A stretch of 18,852 nucleotides of DNA, taken from the NCBI GenBank assembly GCA_003158505.1, contig PMJK01000033.1:26849-45700 (forward strand), read 5' to 3'. Below the pieces are notes generated by a model. That model was not told the origin of the DNA. It did not search any database and saw nothing but the letters and a program-made list of their open reading frames with translations. This document shows, in pieces, positions 1 through 7,616 of the stretch (its first letter is position 1; every line of letters begins with the position of its first letter). The translations under genes were made by a program, and so were the position numbers. The DNA comes from Holophagaceae bacterium. Lineage in GTDB: Bacteria > Acidobacteriota > Holophagae > Holophagales > Holophagaceae.

Positions 1-665
1 ATGGAGGCTCCGGCGGTCAGGCAGGCGGCCGCCACCTCGCCCACGTGCTGGTCGTTGAGCCCCGGCACCACGATCGTGTTCACCTTCACCAGGATGCCAA
101 GAGCTGCCATGCGGGTGATGCCTTCCCGTTGCCGGGACCAGAGCAGCTCGGCGGCTTCCCGGCCGCGGTGGATGTTGCGGCCATCGCGGATCCAGGCGTA
201 GAAGCGCTTGCCGATCTCGGGGTCCACCGCGTTCACGGTGACCGTGATGTGGCTGACCCCGGCCGCGGCCAGGGCGTCCGCGTGCTGAGGCAGGGCCAGC
301 CCGTTGGTGGCGACGCAAAGCAGCGTCTCGGGATGCTTCTCGTGAATCCGCCGGAGCGTACTGAGGGTGGCGTCGGCGCTGGCCAGGGCGTCGCCGGGAC
401 CGGCGATGCCCGCCACGGAAATGGAGGGATCGGCTTCGACGATCTCATCAAAATAGCGCTCGGCCTGCCAGGGCTGCAGGATGGTGCTGGTCACGCCGGG
501 ACGGCTTTCGGCCACACAGTCGTAGTCGCGGTTGCAGTAGTTGCACTGCACGTTGCAGGCCGGGGCCACGGGCAGGTGCGCCCGGCCCTGGGTGTGCTTC
601 GCGTCCGCGTCGAAACAGGGGTGGCCGCCCAGCTTCCGGGCGACGAGGGGCTCATTGGTAGGCAT
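1..665 (-). CDS. nifB: NifB, nitrogenase FeMo-cofactor biosynthesis radical SAM protein (3' part missing)
   Basis: NifB is the radical S-adenosylmethionine enzyme that fuses two [4Fe-4S] clusters and inserts the central carbide to make NifB-co, the precursor passed to NifEN. The 221 visible codons begin MPTNEPLVARKLGGHPCFD and hold the radical SAM cysteine motif C37-NVQ-C41-NY-C44, followed by NRDYDC, ESRPGV and GIAGPGD, all typical of NifB. The gene runs off the window at position 1, so whether a C-terminal NifX-like domain exists cannot be seen. I chose the ATG at 663-665 because GGAG lies 7 bases upstream. A nearer ATG at 653-655, overlapping the nifN stop, is out of frame. The start lies inside nifN, giving a 14-base overlap that suggests translational coupling. 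It is the last visible gene of the nifHDKENB run. Identity is secure; only the extent is open. Confidence 0.96.
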   Translation of the reverse strand, partial: MPTNEPLVARKLGGHPCFDADAKHTQGRAHLPVAPACNVQCNYCNRDYDCVAESRPGVTSTILQPWQAERYFDEIVEADPSISVAGIAGPGDALASADATLSTLRRIHEKHPETLLCVATNGLALPQHADALAAAGVSHITVTVNAVDPEIGKRFYAWIRDGRNIHRGREAAELLWSRQREGITRMAALGILVKVNTIVVPGLNDQHVGEVAAACLTAGAS

Positions 666-2034
666 AGCCCATCTCCGAAGAATCCTGCTGATGGTCCAGC
701 AGGGCGTTGGCCACCTCATCGAACAGCCGCTGGGTGCCGCGGTAGCCGAGGTGGAGGATGCGTCCGGCCCCGATGCGGTCGTGGACCGGGAAGCCGATGC
801 GGACGAGGGGAATGCCCAGGGCCCGTGACGTGGGATAGGCCTTGCTGGGGCCGAGAATCAAGTCGGGTTTCAGCTCAGCCACCCGACGCCCGATGCTGTC
901 GTAGTCGGCGTCCTCCATCACTTCGAAAGAGCCTGGAGCCAGGCCGAGCAGGTCCAGCGCGGTGGCCATGCGGTGGGTCAGGGCCCCGCTGGCCACCAGG
1001 ACGGGAACCAGGCCGATCTCGGCGCAGAAGCCCGCCACGCCCACGGCAAGGTCCGGATCGCCCACCACTGCCACGCGCTTCCCGGACACGTACTTGTGCC
1101 CGTCCACGTAGGCGTCCACGAGCCGGCCCCGTTCAGCGCTGAGCCAGGCCGGTGTGATTGGAGCCGAGGCGGAGGTTCCCGCCGCGGATTCCATGGCGAA
1201 GGCGGCCAGGGACTCCAGGACCGCATCCGTGGCCCGGACGCCGATGGGCAGGCTGGCCTTCACGAGGGGAACGCCGTGTTCCCGCTCCAGGTAAGCTCCG
1301 GGACCGTCGGCCAGGGTGGCCCCCAGTTGCAGCGTGCCGGTGGCGCGGCCGGCGTCGGCCACTTCGGCGAGGGGGGTACCCCCTTCCGGAATGGGGGCGT
1401 AGCTGGCCAGGCTGGGCCCGTCCAGGGTCTCGCTGTAGTCCGGCAGCATCAGCAGGGGCAGGTCGAAGGCCGCCACGATCTCGCGCAGGTGGCGGAGGTC
1501 CGCGGGCGACACCGGACCAGGCAGCAGGTTGACGTGGGGCAGCCGTTCCCCGCCCCGGGCGGTGGCCCTTAGGATAGCCTCCACCGTGTCGTGGAAGCCC
1601 CGGTACTGGCAGCCCTTGAAGCTGGGAGTGGCGACGTGGATGATGGGCGGCAGATCGGGATCCGCCGTGGTGATCTCCCGCAGGATGCCGACGGTATCCT
1701 CCCCGATGGTTTCCGCCAGGCAGGTGGTGCACACGCCGATGACTTCAGGGCTGTATTGCCGCACCAGGTTCTTGATGGCGGCCGCGAGGTTGCTTTGCCC
1801 GCCGAAGATGGTGGCTGATTCGTCGAAGGAGGTCGATGCCACGTCCATGGGTTCCCGGAAGTGGCTGATGAGGTAGCGCCGGATGTAGGTGGCGCAGCCC
1901 TGGGAGCCATGGATGAGGGGCATGCAGCCGCGGAGGCCACGGAAGGCCAGGACGGAACCCAGGGGCGCGCAAACCCGGCAGCTGTTGGTGGCGGCGGGGC
2001 GCTTGCTGGAGGGGACGGCGATCGGCAGGCTCAT
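652..2034 (-). CDS. nifN: NifN, nitrogenase cofactor scaffold beta-like subunit
   Basis: NifN pairs with NifE to form the NifE2N2 scaffold on which NifB-co is matured towards FeMo-co before transfer to NifDK. The 460-residue protein resembles NifK. It has a cysteine-containing N-terminus (C19, C22), the block RGCMPLIHGSQGC ending at C47, FDESATIFGGQSNL, and the CTTCLAETIGED block carrying the third cluster cysteine. The HGSQGC plus STSFDES pattern separates it from NifE. The ATG overlaps the nifE stop in an ATGA arrangement, and its own end overlaps the nifB start, so nifE, nifN and nifB are probably translated in a coupled way. The length is normal for a stand-alone NifN; it is not a fused NifEN or NifNB. 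I see no frameshift. Confidence 0.96.
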   Translation of the reverse strand: MSLPIAVPSSKRPAATNSCRVCAPLGSVLAFRGLRGCMPLIHGSQGCATYIRRYLISHFREPMDVASTSFDESATIFGGQSNLAAAIKNLVRQYSPEVIGVCTTCLAETIGEDTVGILREITTADPDLPPIIHVATPSFKGCQYRGFHDTVEAILRATARGGERLPHVNLLPGPVSPADLRHLREIVAAFDLPLLMLPDYSETLDGPSLASYAPIPEGGTPLAEVADAGRATGTLQLGATLADGPGAYLEREHGVPLVKASLPIGVRATDAVLESLAAFAMESAAGTSASAPITPAWLSAERGRLVDAYVDGHKYVSGKRVAVVGDPDLAVGVAGFCAEIGLVPVLVASGALTHRMATALDLLGLAPGSFEVMEDADYDSIGRRVAELKPDLILGPSKAYPTSRALGIPLVRIGFPVHDRIGAGRILHLGYRGTQRLFDEVANALLDHQQDSSEMGYAYQ

Positions 2035-3377
2035 GCGGACCCCTTGCCCGCCCGGCGGGGCACCAGGGACCAGACGGGGCTGGTGACGGTGGCATGGACC
2101 TCGCGGGCGAAGGCGGCGCAGCCCTCGAAGCCCGCGAGCCCGATCTTCCGCTCGTGGTTGTGGTCGCAGAAGCCGATGCCCAGCTTGAAGGCCACAGGGC
2201 GCTCCTTGACCCCGCCGATGAACAGGTCCACGTCGCGCAGGGCCAGCCAGGAGGCCATTTCCAGGGGGTTCGAATCGTCGGCCAGGATGGTGTCCGCGTC
2301 GCAGAGTTCCTTGAGGTGCTCGTAGTCGGCGGGACCCCCGGTTTGCGTGCCGGCCATCGCAACCTGCATGCCGATCTGCCGCAGGGCCTTCACCAGGGAG
2401 AAGGCCTTGAAGGCCCCGCCCACATAGAGCGCCGCCTTCTTGCCTTCCAGGTCCTTGCGGATGCGGGCCAGCTCGGGAAGCACCGCCTCCGTCTCAGCCT
2501 TCACAATCTCTTTGGTACGGCGGAGCATTTCGGGATCCCCGAAGTGCTTGGCGATCTGGTAGAGGGCATCTGCGCAGTCCTCGAGGCCGAAGAAGGACAC
2601 CTGCACATAGGGGACGCCGTATTTCTCCTTCATGAGCTTGGCCACGGAGGTCATGGACCCCGCGCATTGCACGATGTTCAGCTTGGCGCCGTGGGCCCGG
2701 CGGATGGTGTCCACCCGGCCATCCCCGGTCATGGTGGCCACGACTTCGACGCCCATGCGCTCCAGGTAGCCCTTGATGACCCAGATCTCGCCGGCGATGT
2801 TGAAGTCGCCCAGGATGTTCACCGAATGGGGTCCGATACCCTCGGTGGGCCCGGTGCCGATGAGCTGGTCCAGAGCCCGGCAGGCGGCGGAGTAGCCGTC
2901 CTTCTTGGTGCCCTTGAAGCCCTCGCTCTGCACGGGGATGACGGGGATGCCCAGCTCGGCGGTGGCCATGCGGCACACGGCCTCCACGTCGTCGCCGATG
3001 ACGCCGGTCAGGCAGGTGGCATAGACGAAGGCGCCCTTGGGCTTGTGGATGGCCACCAGTTCCCGGAGGGCCCGGGCCAGCTTCTTCTCCCCGCCGAAGA
3101 TGACTTCCTCTTCCCGGATGTCGGTGTTGAAGGAGAGGCGGTGCAGCTGGGGCCCGGAGGACTGGGCGCCCCGGATGTCCCAGGTGTAGGCGGCGCACCC
3201 CACCGGCCCGTGGACCAGGTGGAGGGCGTCAGCGATGGGGTAGAGCACCACCCGCGAGCCGCAGAAGGAGCAGGCGCGCTGGGTCACGGACCCGGCCACG
3301 CTGGGACGATCGCAGACCACCGCGCGGGTTTCCCCGGCGGTGACTACTTGGCGCTTGCGATCGTCCAGCAGGTCCAT
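2031..3377 (-). CDS. nifE: NifE, nitrogenase cofactor scaffold alpha-like subunit
   Basis: NifE is the alpha-like half of the NifEN cofactor-maturation scaffold. The 448-residue sequence shows the hallmark CDRPSVAGSVTQRACSFCGS near residues 22-41, then LYPIADALHLVHGPVGC ending at C61, TDIREEEVIFGGEKKL, and ATCLTGVIGDDVEAVC with C122. These are the P-cluster-type cysteine positions shared with NifD. A further cysteine in the VQCAGSM segment sits where NifD binds its cofactor. It follows nifK after only 15 bases and overlaps nifN by 4 bases, as expected for a stoichiometric NifEN pair. The ribosome-binding site is weak (TGAGA upstream of the ATG), so coupling to nifK translation is plausible. 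Intact and of usual length. Confidence 0.97.
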   Translation of the reverse strand: MDLLDDRKRQVVTAGETRAVVCDRPSVAGSVTQRACSFCGSRVVLYPIADALHLVHGPVGCAAYTWDIRGAQSSGPQLHRLSFNTDIREEEVIFGGEKKLARALRELVAIHKPKGAFVYATCLTGVIGDDVEAVCRMATAELGIPVIPVQSEGFKGTKKDGYSAACRALDQLIGTGPTEGIGPHSVNILGDFNIAGEIWVIKGYLERMGVEVVATMTGDGRVDTIRRAHGAKLNIVQCAGSMTSVAKLMKEKYGVPYVQVSFFGLEDCADALYQIAKHFGDPEMLRRTKEIVKAETEAVLPELARIRKDLEGKKAALYVGGAFKAFSLVKALRQIGMQVAMAGTQTGGPADYEHLKELCDADTILADDSNPLEMASWLALRDVDLFIGGVKERPVAFKLGIGFCDHNHERKIGLAGFEGCAAFAREVHATVTSPVWSLVPRRAGKGSA

Positions 3378-3392
3378 GGCGGTCTCACAGCA

Positions 3393-4766
3393 TCACAAAA
3401 CGAGTTCGAAGGCGTGGTCGGGGGCGTCGCGGTCCTGCCGCTCCTGGATGGCGCTGATGATTTCCACCGCGAGGCGCAGGCTGCCCAGGTACCCCACGGT
3501 GGGGAAGTAGCTGTGGCCGACCCGGTCGAGGATGGGCCAGCCGACCCGCACCAGGGGGATGTCCTCGGCCCGGCCAATGAATTTGCCGTAGGTGGTGCCC
3601 AGGAGGAGGTCCACCGGCTCGTTCTTGATCCACTGGTGCAGCAGGAAGAGGTCGCCCTGGGCCTTCACGTTCGCGTCCGGGACGCTGTCCGCCAGGAGGT
3701 CCTTGATGCGGGTCTCGAAGGCGTTGCCCACGGAGCCCGTGAGGACGTGGACGGGCTTCATGTCCATGTCCCGGCAGAACTCGGTGAGGGCGATGACGTG
3801 ATCGGGATCGCCGTAGATGGCGACCTTGCGGCCCGAGAGGTACTGGTGCATGTCGCTGATCACGTCGACCAGGCGGCCCCGCTCGTCCTCGATCTGGGCC
3901 GGAACGTCCACGCCGGCGAGACCCCGGAGGCTTTCGATGAAGCGGTCCGTGGCGGCCAGGCCAATGGGCAGGTCCAGCTCCTGGAAGGGCACGCCGCAGC
4001 TGGTCTCCAGCAGGGTGGCGGCTTCCAGAGAGGCCCAGGTTCCAAGGGAGAGCGTGGCCTTGGCATCGCCCATGGCCTTGATCTCGGGGAGGGTCGTGCC
4101 GCCCTTGGGGAAGAAGGCGTGCTCGCCCGTGGCCGGCGCGTCGAGGACGCTGCTGGTGTCCGGCAGCATGATCGAGGGCAGGCCGAAGGCGGCAACCATT
4201 CGCTTGAGCTCGGTCATGTCCGAGGGCTCCACCCAGCCTGGCAGGATGTTGATCGCCGTGGACCGGGTCCCGGTGTTCTCAGACAGGTACTTGACGAATC
4301 CCTTCACCATCGCGCTGAAGCCGGTGACATGGGAGCCCACGAAGCTGGGGGTGTTGCAGTGCACCACCACCTTGCCCTCGGGGATGCGGCCTTCCTCCCG
4401 GGCCTTACTGATGATGGTCGGGATGTCGTCGCCGATGACCTCGCTCAGGCAGGTGGTGTGGACGGCCACGATGTCGGGGTCGTACATCTCGAAGATGGTG
4501 CTGAAGGCCTGGGTGAGGTTGGCCATTCCGCCGAACACCGAACTTCCTTCGGTGAAGGAACTGGTGGAGGCCATGACGGGCTCCTTGAAATGCCGGGTCA
4601 GGTGGCTGCGGTGATAGGCGCAGCAGCCCTGTGATCCGTGGCTGTGGGGCAGGCAGCCGTGCACGCCCAGGGCAGCATAGACCGCGCCCACCGGCTGGCA
4701 GGTCTTCGCCGGGTTGATCTTCAGGGCGACGCGGTCGGCGACGGTGGAGGGGGTCGAGTCGAGCAT
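3393..4766 (-). CDS. nifK: NifK, nitrogenase MoFe protein beta subunit (short clostridial type)
   Basis: NifK is the beta subunit of the MoFe protein and shares the P-cluster with NifD. Starting at the ATG at 4764-4766 gives 457 residues beginning MLDSTPSTVADR, close in start and length to the clostridial NifK I recall and lacking the roughly 50-residue N-terminal extension of Azotobacter-type NifK. P-cluster cysteines are visible at C23 (KTCQPVGA), C48 (HGSQGC) and C106 (TTCLSEVIGDD), with the same 25- and 58-residue spacings as in Azotobacter. I prefer this start because GGAG lies 7 bases upstream. The frame opens 11 codons earlier at 4799, but no ribosome-binding site precedes that ATG. 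The C-terminal blocks HQWIKNEPVDLLLGTTYGK and the WPILDRVGH segment are also typical. It lies 111 bases after nifD. Confidence 0.97.
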   Translation of the reverse strand: MLDSTPSTVADRVALKINPAKTCQPVGAVYAALGVHGCLPHSHGSQGCCAYHRSHLTRHFKEPVMASTSSFTEGSSVFGGMANLTQAFSTIFEMYDPDIVAVHTTCLSEVIGDDIPTIISKAREEGRIPEGKVVVHCNTPSFVGSHVTGFSAMVKGFVKYLSENTGTRSTAINILPGWVEPSDMTELKRMVAAFGLPSIMLPDTSSVLDAPATGEHAFFPKGGTTLPEIKAMGDAKATLSLGTWASLEAATLLETSCGVPFQELDLPIGLAATDRFIESLRGLAGVDVPAQIEDERGRLVDVISDMHQYLSGRKVAIYGDPDHVIALTEFCRDMDMKPVHVLTGSVGNAFETRIKDLLADSVPDANVKAQGDLFLLHQWIKNEPVDLLLGTTYGKFIGRAEDIPLVRVGWPILDRVGHSYFPTVGYLGSLRLAVEIISAIQERQDRDAPDHAFELVL

Positions 4767-4826
4767 GGGATTCTCCGGTGATTCGAGCTTTCGGTCCATT
4801 CAAGGGCGCGGGGACGGGTAGGTCTG

Positions 4827-4872
4827 CGGCCTGGAGGCCGGAAGGCTACATGGGAGCCTCGGGCCTGAGGCT
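4827..4872 (-). other. Two inverted repeats in the nifD-nifK gap
   Basis: Just after the nifD stop, positions 4855-4872 can fold as AGCCTC-(6)-GAGGCT. Positions 4827-4840 form a second palindrome, CGGCCT-(2)-AGGCCG. Neither is followed by a T-run on the minus strand, so they do not look like full terminators. They could protect 3' ends or mark processing points between the nifD and nifK segments of one transcript. In GC-rich DNA short palindromes also occur by chance, so the function is an inference. Confidence 0.4.
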
Positions 4873-4877
4873 GCAGA

Positions 4878-6473
4878 TCAGGCGGACTGCTTCTTCCAGG
4901 GCGGGGTGATGAGCTTCGAGATGCGCTTGCCGATCATCCGGTCGATCTCCTGGTAGAAGTTGGTCGCGCCGATGAAGCCCGCATAGGGTCCGCCGTAATC
5001 GTAGCTGTGCAACTGCTTGCAGGGCACACCCATCTTCTCGACCACGTACTTGTCCTTGATGCCGCTGCAGAAAATGTCGGGCTTGTAGGTGGCGATCAGC
5101 TTTTCCATCTCGAAATGGCTGATGTCGTCGATCACCAGGGTGCCCTTCTTCATCTGGCTCATCATTCCGTCGTAATCCCGCCAGTTGAAGCCCCGCTTCT
5201 CGGCGGCGGCGATCTCCTCCGGCGTCCGCCGGGGGGCATACCGGGTGTCGTCGGCGGTGATGTGCAGTTCCTCGATGTTCCGGGTGTCCGCGTCCACCTT
5301 GATGGAGGGCAGGACCCGCCGGCCCTCGTAGTCGTCCCGGTGGGCGAACTCGTAGCCGGCGGCCACGGAGGTCATGCCCACTTCGCTGAACAGGTCCTGG
5401 TAGTGGTGGGCCCGGGAGCCCCCCACGAACAGCATGGCGGTTTTTCCGGAGAGGCGGGAGGCCACGTCTGCGCGGACGCTGACGACCTTCGCCAGCTCGT
5501 CGGCGATGACCTCCTCCACCCGGGCGGTGAGGTCTTCGTTTCCGAAGTATTCGGCGATCTTGCGCAGGCTCTTGGCGGTGCTGTCGGCGCCGATGAAGTT
5601 GACCTTGAACCAGGGGATACCGAACTTGCTTTCCATCATCTCGGCCATGTAGTTGATGGACCGGTGGCACATCACCACATTCAGCTTGGCGTTGTGCGAC
5701 TGGGCGATGTCATCGTATTTCACGTTCCCCGAGAAGGTCGCCACCAGGTGGATGCCGCACAGGTCGAGGATGCGCTCGATCTCGAAGGCGTCGCCTCCGA
5801 TGTTGTACTCCCCGAGGAGGTTGATGGAGAAGGGATGGTCCACGGGCGTGTCATTCTCGCCGACCACGTTCTTGAAGAGGCCGTTGTTGGCGATGTGGTG
5901 CCCGGCGGATTGGGAGACGCCCTTGTAGCCCTCGCAGGAGAATCCGAAGACATTGATGCCCAGCTCCTCCTTCATCTGCCGGGCCACGGCATGGACATCG
6001 TCCCCGATGAGTCCGACCGGACAGGTCGAATAGAGGCCGATGGCCGTGGGCTTGAGCAGCGCGTAGGCTTCGCGGCAGGCCTGGGCCAGCTTCTTCTCCC
6101 CGCCGAAGACGATGTCCTCTTCCTGCATGTCCGTGGAGAAGGCGTAGTGGATGAAGTTGGCGATTCCGTCGCCGGTGGCGGCCTGGTTGCGCCGGGAGAG
6201 CCAGGCGTAATAGCTGCAGCCGATCGGTCCGTGGACGATGTGGACCATGTCCTTGATGGGGCCCATGACCACGCCTTTGCACCCCGCGTAGCAGCAGCCC
6301 CGCTGGGAGATGATGCCGGGAATGGTGCGGACGTTGGCTTCGATCTCGGCCGGCACCTCCGGGTCATTGACCAGGATGTGCTTGGCCCGCTTCTTCGCGA
6401 CTTTGCCTGAGTAGCTCTTGACGACTTCGTCGCGGAAAGCCTCGGGGCTGGGGATGGGTTCTCGTTCGCTCAT
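4878..6473 (-). CDS. nifD: NifD, nitrogenase MoFe protein alpha subunit (long clostridial type)
   Basis: NifD carries the FeMo-cofactor and, with NifK, the P-cluster; it is where N2 is reduced to ammonia. All key residues are present in 531 residues: P-cluster cysteines C60, C86 and C151; FeMo-co ligands C269 (VMCHRS) and H489 (KQLHSYDYGGPYAGF); and the substrate-site residues V68, Q188 and H192 (GVSQSAGHH), equivalent to Azotobacter V70, Q191 and H195. The spacing between the two cofactor ligands is longer than in Azotobacter by about 50 residues. The extra segment is roughly residues 385-440 and is characteristic of clostridial, green sulfur and sulfate-reducer type enzymes. The residues and the neighbouring nifHDKENB point to a molybdenum enzyme, and no vnfG/anfG gene is present. 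The start has only a weak GGA upstream. It lies 121 bases after nifH with no gene between. Confidence 0.98.
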   Translation of the reverse strand: MSEREPIPSPEAFRDEVVKSYSGKVAKKRAKHILVNDPEVPAEIEANVRTIPGIISQRGCCYAGCKGVVMGPIKDMVHIVHGPIGCSYYAWLSRRNQAATGDGIANFIHYAFSTDMQEEDIVFGGEKKLAQACREAYALLKPTAIGLYSTCPVGLIGDDVHAVARQMKEELGINVFGFSCEGYKGVSQSAGHHIANNGLFKNVVGENDTPVDHPFSINLLGEYNIGGDAFEIERILDLCGIHLVATFSGNVKYDDIAQSHNAKLNVVMCHRSINYMAEMMESKFGIPWFKVNFIGADSTAKSLRKIAEYFGNEDLTARVEEVIADELAKVVSVRADVASRLSGKTAMLFVGGSRAHHYQDLFSEVGMTSVAAGYEFAHRDDYEGRRVLPSIKVDADTRNIEELHITADDTRYAPRRTPEEIAAAEKRGFNWRDYDGMMSQMKKGTLVIDDISHFEMEKLIATYKPDIFCSGIKDKYVVEKMGVPCKQLHSYDYGGPYAGFIGATNFYQEIDRMIGKRISKLITPPWKKQSA

Positions 6474-6531
6474 GATGCATCCAGGGTGGCGCGTGCTCGT
6501 TGCGGGGGGTTTGCGGCAGGGCTTCGCCAGT

Positions 6532-6552
6532 CCGGATGCAACTCACATCCGG
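6532..6552 (-). other. Stem-loop in the nifH-nifD gap
   Basis: The arms CCGGATG and CATCCGG pair perfectly over 7 bases around a 7-base loop, about 42 bases after the nifH stop and 58 bases before nifD. No T-run follows on the minus strand, so it is unlikely to be a complete terminator. Hairpins between nifH and nifD in other diazotrophs are thought to protect or partly terminate the nifH message, giving more NifH than NifDK. That role here is inferred from position. Confidence 0.55.
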
Positions 6553-6594
6553 ATGGGTGAAGGGGGAAAGGCTTTAAATCGTCTGGCGTGGACC

Positions 6595-7413
6595 TCAGGC
6601 CGCCAGACCGTACTTCACGAGGAGGTCCTCAAGGTCTTCCATCGTCAGAGGTGTCGGGATGACGAACATCTTGTTGGCATCGATCTTCCGGGCCAGGGTG
6701 CGGTACTCGTCGGCCTGGGCCGCTTCGGGCGCGTACTCGATGACGGTCTTGCGGTTGAGCTCGGCGTGCTGCACGACGTTGTCGCGGGGCACGAAGTGGA
6801 TCATCTGGGTGCCCAGCTTCTCGGCCAGGGCTTCGATCAGTTCCTTTTCATTGTCGCACTTGCGGCTGTTGCAGATGAGACCGCCGAGACGGACCTTGCC
6901 GGACTGGGCGAACTTCACGATGCCCTTGCAGATGTTGTTGGCGGCATACATGGCCATCATCTCGCCGGACACCACGATATAGATCTCCTCCGCCTTGCCA
7001 TCGCGGATGGGCATGGCGAATCCGCCGCAGACCACATCGCCCAGCACATCGTAGAAGGTGTAGTCGAGGTCGGGGGTGTAGGCGCCCAGTTGTTCCAGCA
7101 TGTTGATGGAGGTGATGATGCCGCGTCCCGCGCAGCCCACGCCTGGCTCGGGACCGCCGGATTCCACGCATTTGGTCTTGGCGTATCCAGGCTTGAGGAT
7201 CTCGTCCAGTTCCACATCCTCGCCTTCGTCGCGAAGGGTATCGAGCACGGTCTTCTGGGCCAAGCCACCGAGCAGGAGTCGGGTGGAATCGGCCTTCGGG
7301 TCACAGCCGACCACCATGACCTTCTTGCCCCACTCCGCGAGCCCGGCAACGGTGTTCTGGGTGGTGGTGGACTTGCCGATGCCACCCTTGCCATAGATTG
7401 CGATCTTGCGCAT
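6595..7413 (-). CDS. nifH: NifH, nitrogenase iron protein (dinitrogenase reductase)
   Basis: NifH is the homodimeric ATPase that delivers electrons one at a time to NifDK and also takes part in cofactor maturation. The 272-residue protein has the P-loop GKGGIGKS at residues 8-15, the switch region GCDPKADSTRLLLGG, and the two cysteines that bridge the shared [4Fe-4S] cluster, C94 (GVGCAGRG) and C129 (VCGGFAMPIR). R97 is the arginine that DraT modifies in organisms that have it; no draT is seen here. A strong AGGAGG lies 6 bases before the ATG. It is the first gene after the sigma54-type promoter at 7475-7490 and heads the nifHDKENB run. Intact, typical length, no ambiguity about identity. Confidence 0.98.
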   Translation of the reverse strand: MRKIAIYGKGGIGKSTTTQNTVAGLAEWGKKVMVVGCDPKADSTRLLLGGLAQKTVLDTLRDEGEDVELDEILKPGYAKTKCVESGGPEPGVGCAGRGIITSINMLEQLGAYTPDLDYTFYDVLGDVVCGGFAMPIRDGKAEEIYIVVSGEMMAMYAANNICKGIVKFAQSGKVRLGGLICNSRKCDNEKELIEALAEKLGTQMIHFVPRDNVVQHAELNRKTVIEYAPEAAQADEYRTLARKIDANKMFVIPTPLTMEDLEDLLVKYGLAA

Positions 7414-7474
7414 GGATTCCTCCTGGTGTGCCGGACGGGAAAATCCGTCGCGGTCAAGGTGATGGATCTTCCAT

Positions 7475-7490
7475 AGCGCGGATCATGCCA
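7475..7490 (-). promoter_or_regulatory. Sigma54-type -24/-12 promoter for nifH
   Basis: On the minus strand the 16 bases TGGCATGATCCGCGCT match the sigma54 consensus TGGCACG-N4-TTGCW at the key positions. The GG (-24) and GC (-12) pairs are separated by exactly 10 bases, and T, C, A, G and the final T also agree. Mismatches are C6 to T and TT to GC before the -12 GC. Transcription would begin near 7464, giving a leader of about 50 bases before nifH. The adjacent nifA gene encodes a sigma54 activator, which supports the call. Confidence 0.8.
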
Positions 7491-7548
7491 AAGGGAATCA
7501 ATGCTTGGAAATCCAGCACTGGCGCGATTTTATCATTCGCGGAGAGCC

Positions 7549-7612
7549 CCTGTTCAAACAGGAAGTAGCATAAAACGCGGAACCAGAATGTTCCTCGGAA
7601 CAATTCCGTTCC
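7549..7612. promoter_or_regulatory. Enhancer-like palindrome array upstream of nifH
   Basis: Two 16-bp palindromes of the form GGAAC-N6-GTTCC stand at 7579-7594 and 7597-7612, only 2 bases apart. This makes four half-sites with starts spaced 11, 7 and 11 bases. A third palindrome, CCTGTT-CA-AACAGG, lies at 7549-7562. Relative to the predicted nifH transcription start they centre near -140, -122 and -91, the usual distance for sites bound by sigma54 activators. The classical NifA site TGT-N10-ACA is not present; the closest is TGT-N8-ACA at 7589-7602, inside the array. The pair begins 4 bases after the nifA stop codon in nifA's direction, so the nifA transcript could also fold here, but only a short TTTT follows. 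Confidence 0.6.
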
Positions 7613-7616
7613 GATC

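Noticed and set aside
2094..4634. An 846-codon open frame on the plus strand opposite nifE and nifK.
   Set aside because: It is antisense to two well-conserved nif genes. Long open frames opposite genes are expected in GC-rich DNA with strong third-position bias, and the translation shows no recognisable domain and a histidine/glycine/valine-rich composition.
5007..6410. A 467-codon plus-strand open frame opposite nifD.
   Set aside because: Antisense shadow of nifD with the same biased composition and no convincing ribosome-binding site or domain.
7589..7602. A classical NifA binding site (TGT-N10-ACA) upstream of nifH.
   Set aside because: The only TGT/ACA pair in the right place is spaced by 8 bases, not 10, and is better explained as part of the GGAAC/GTTCC array.
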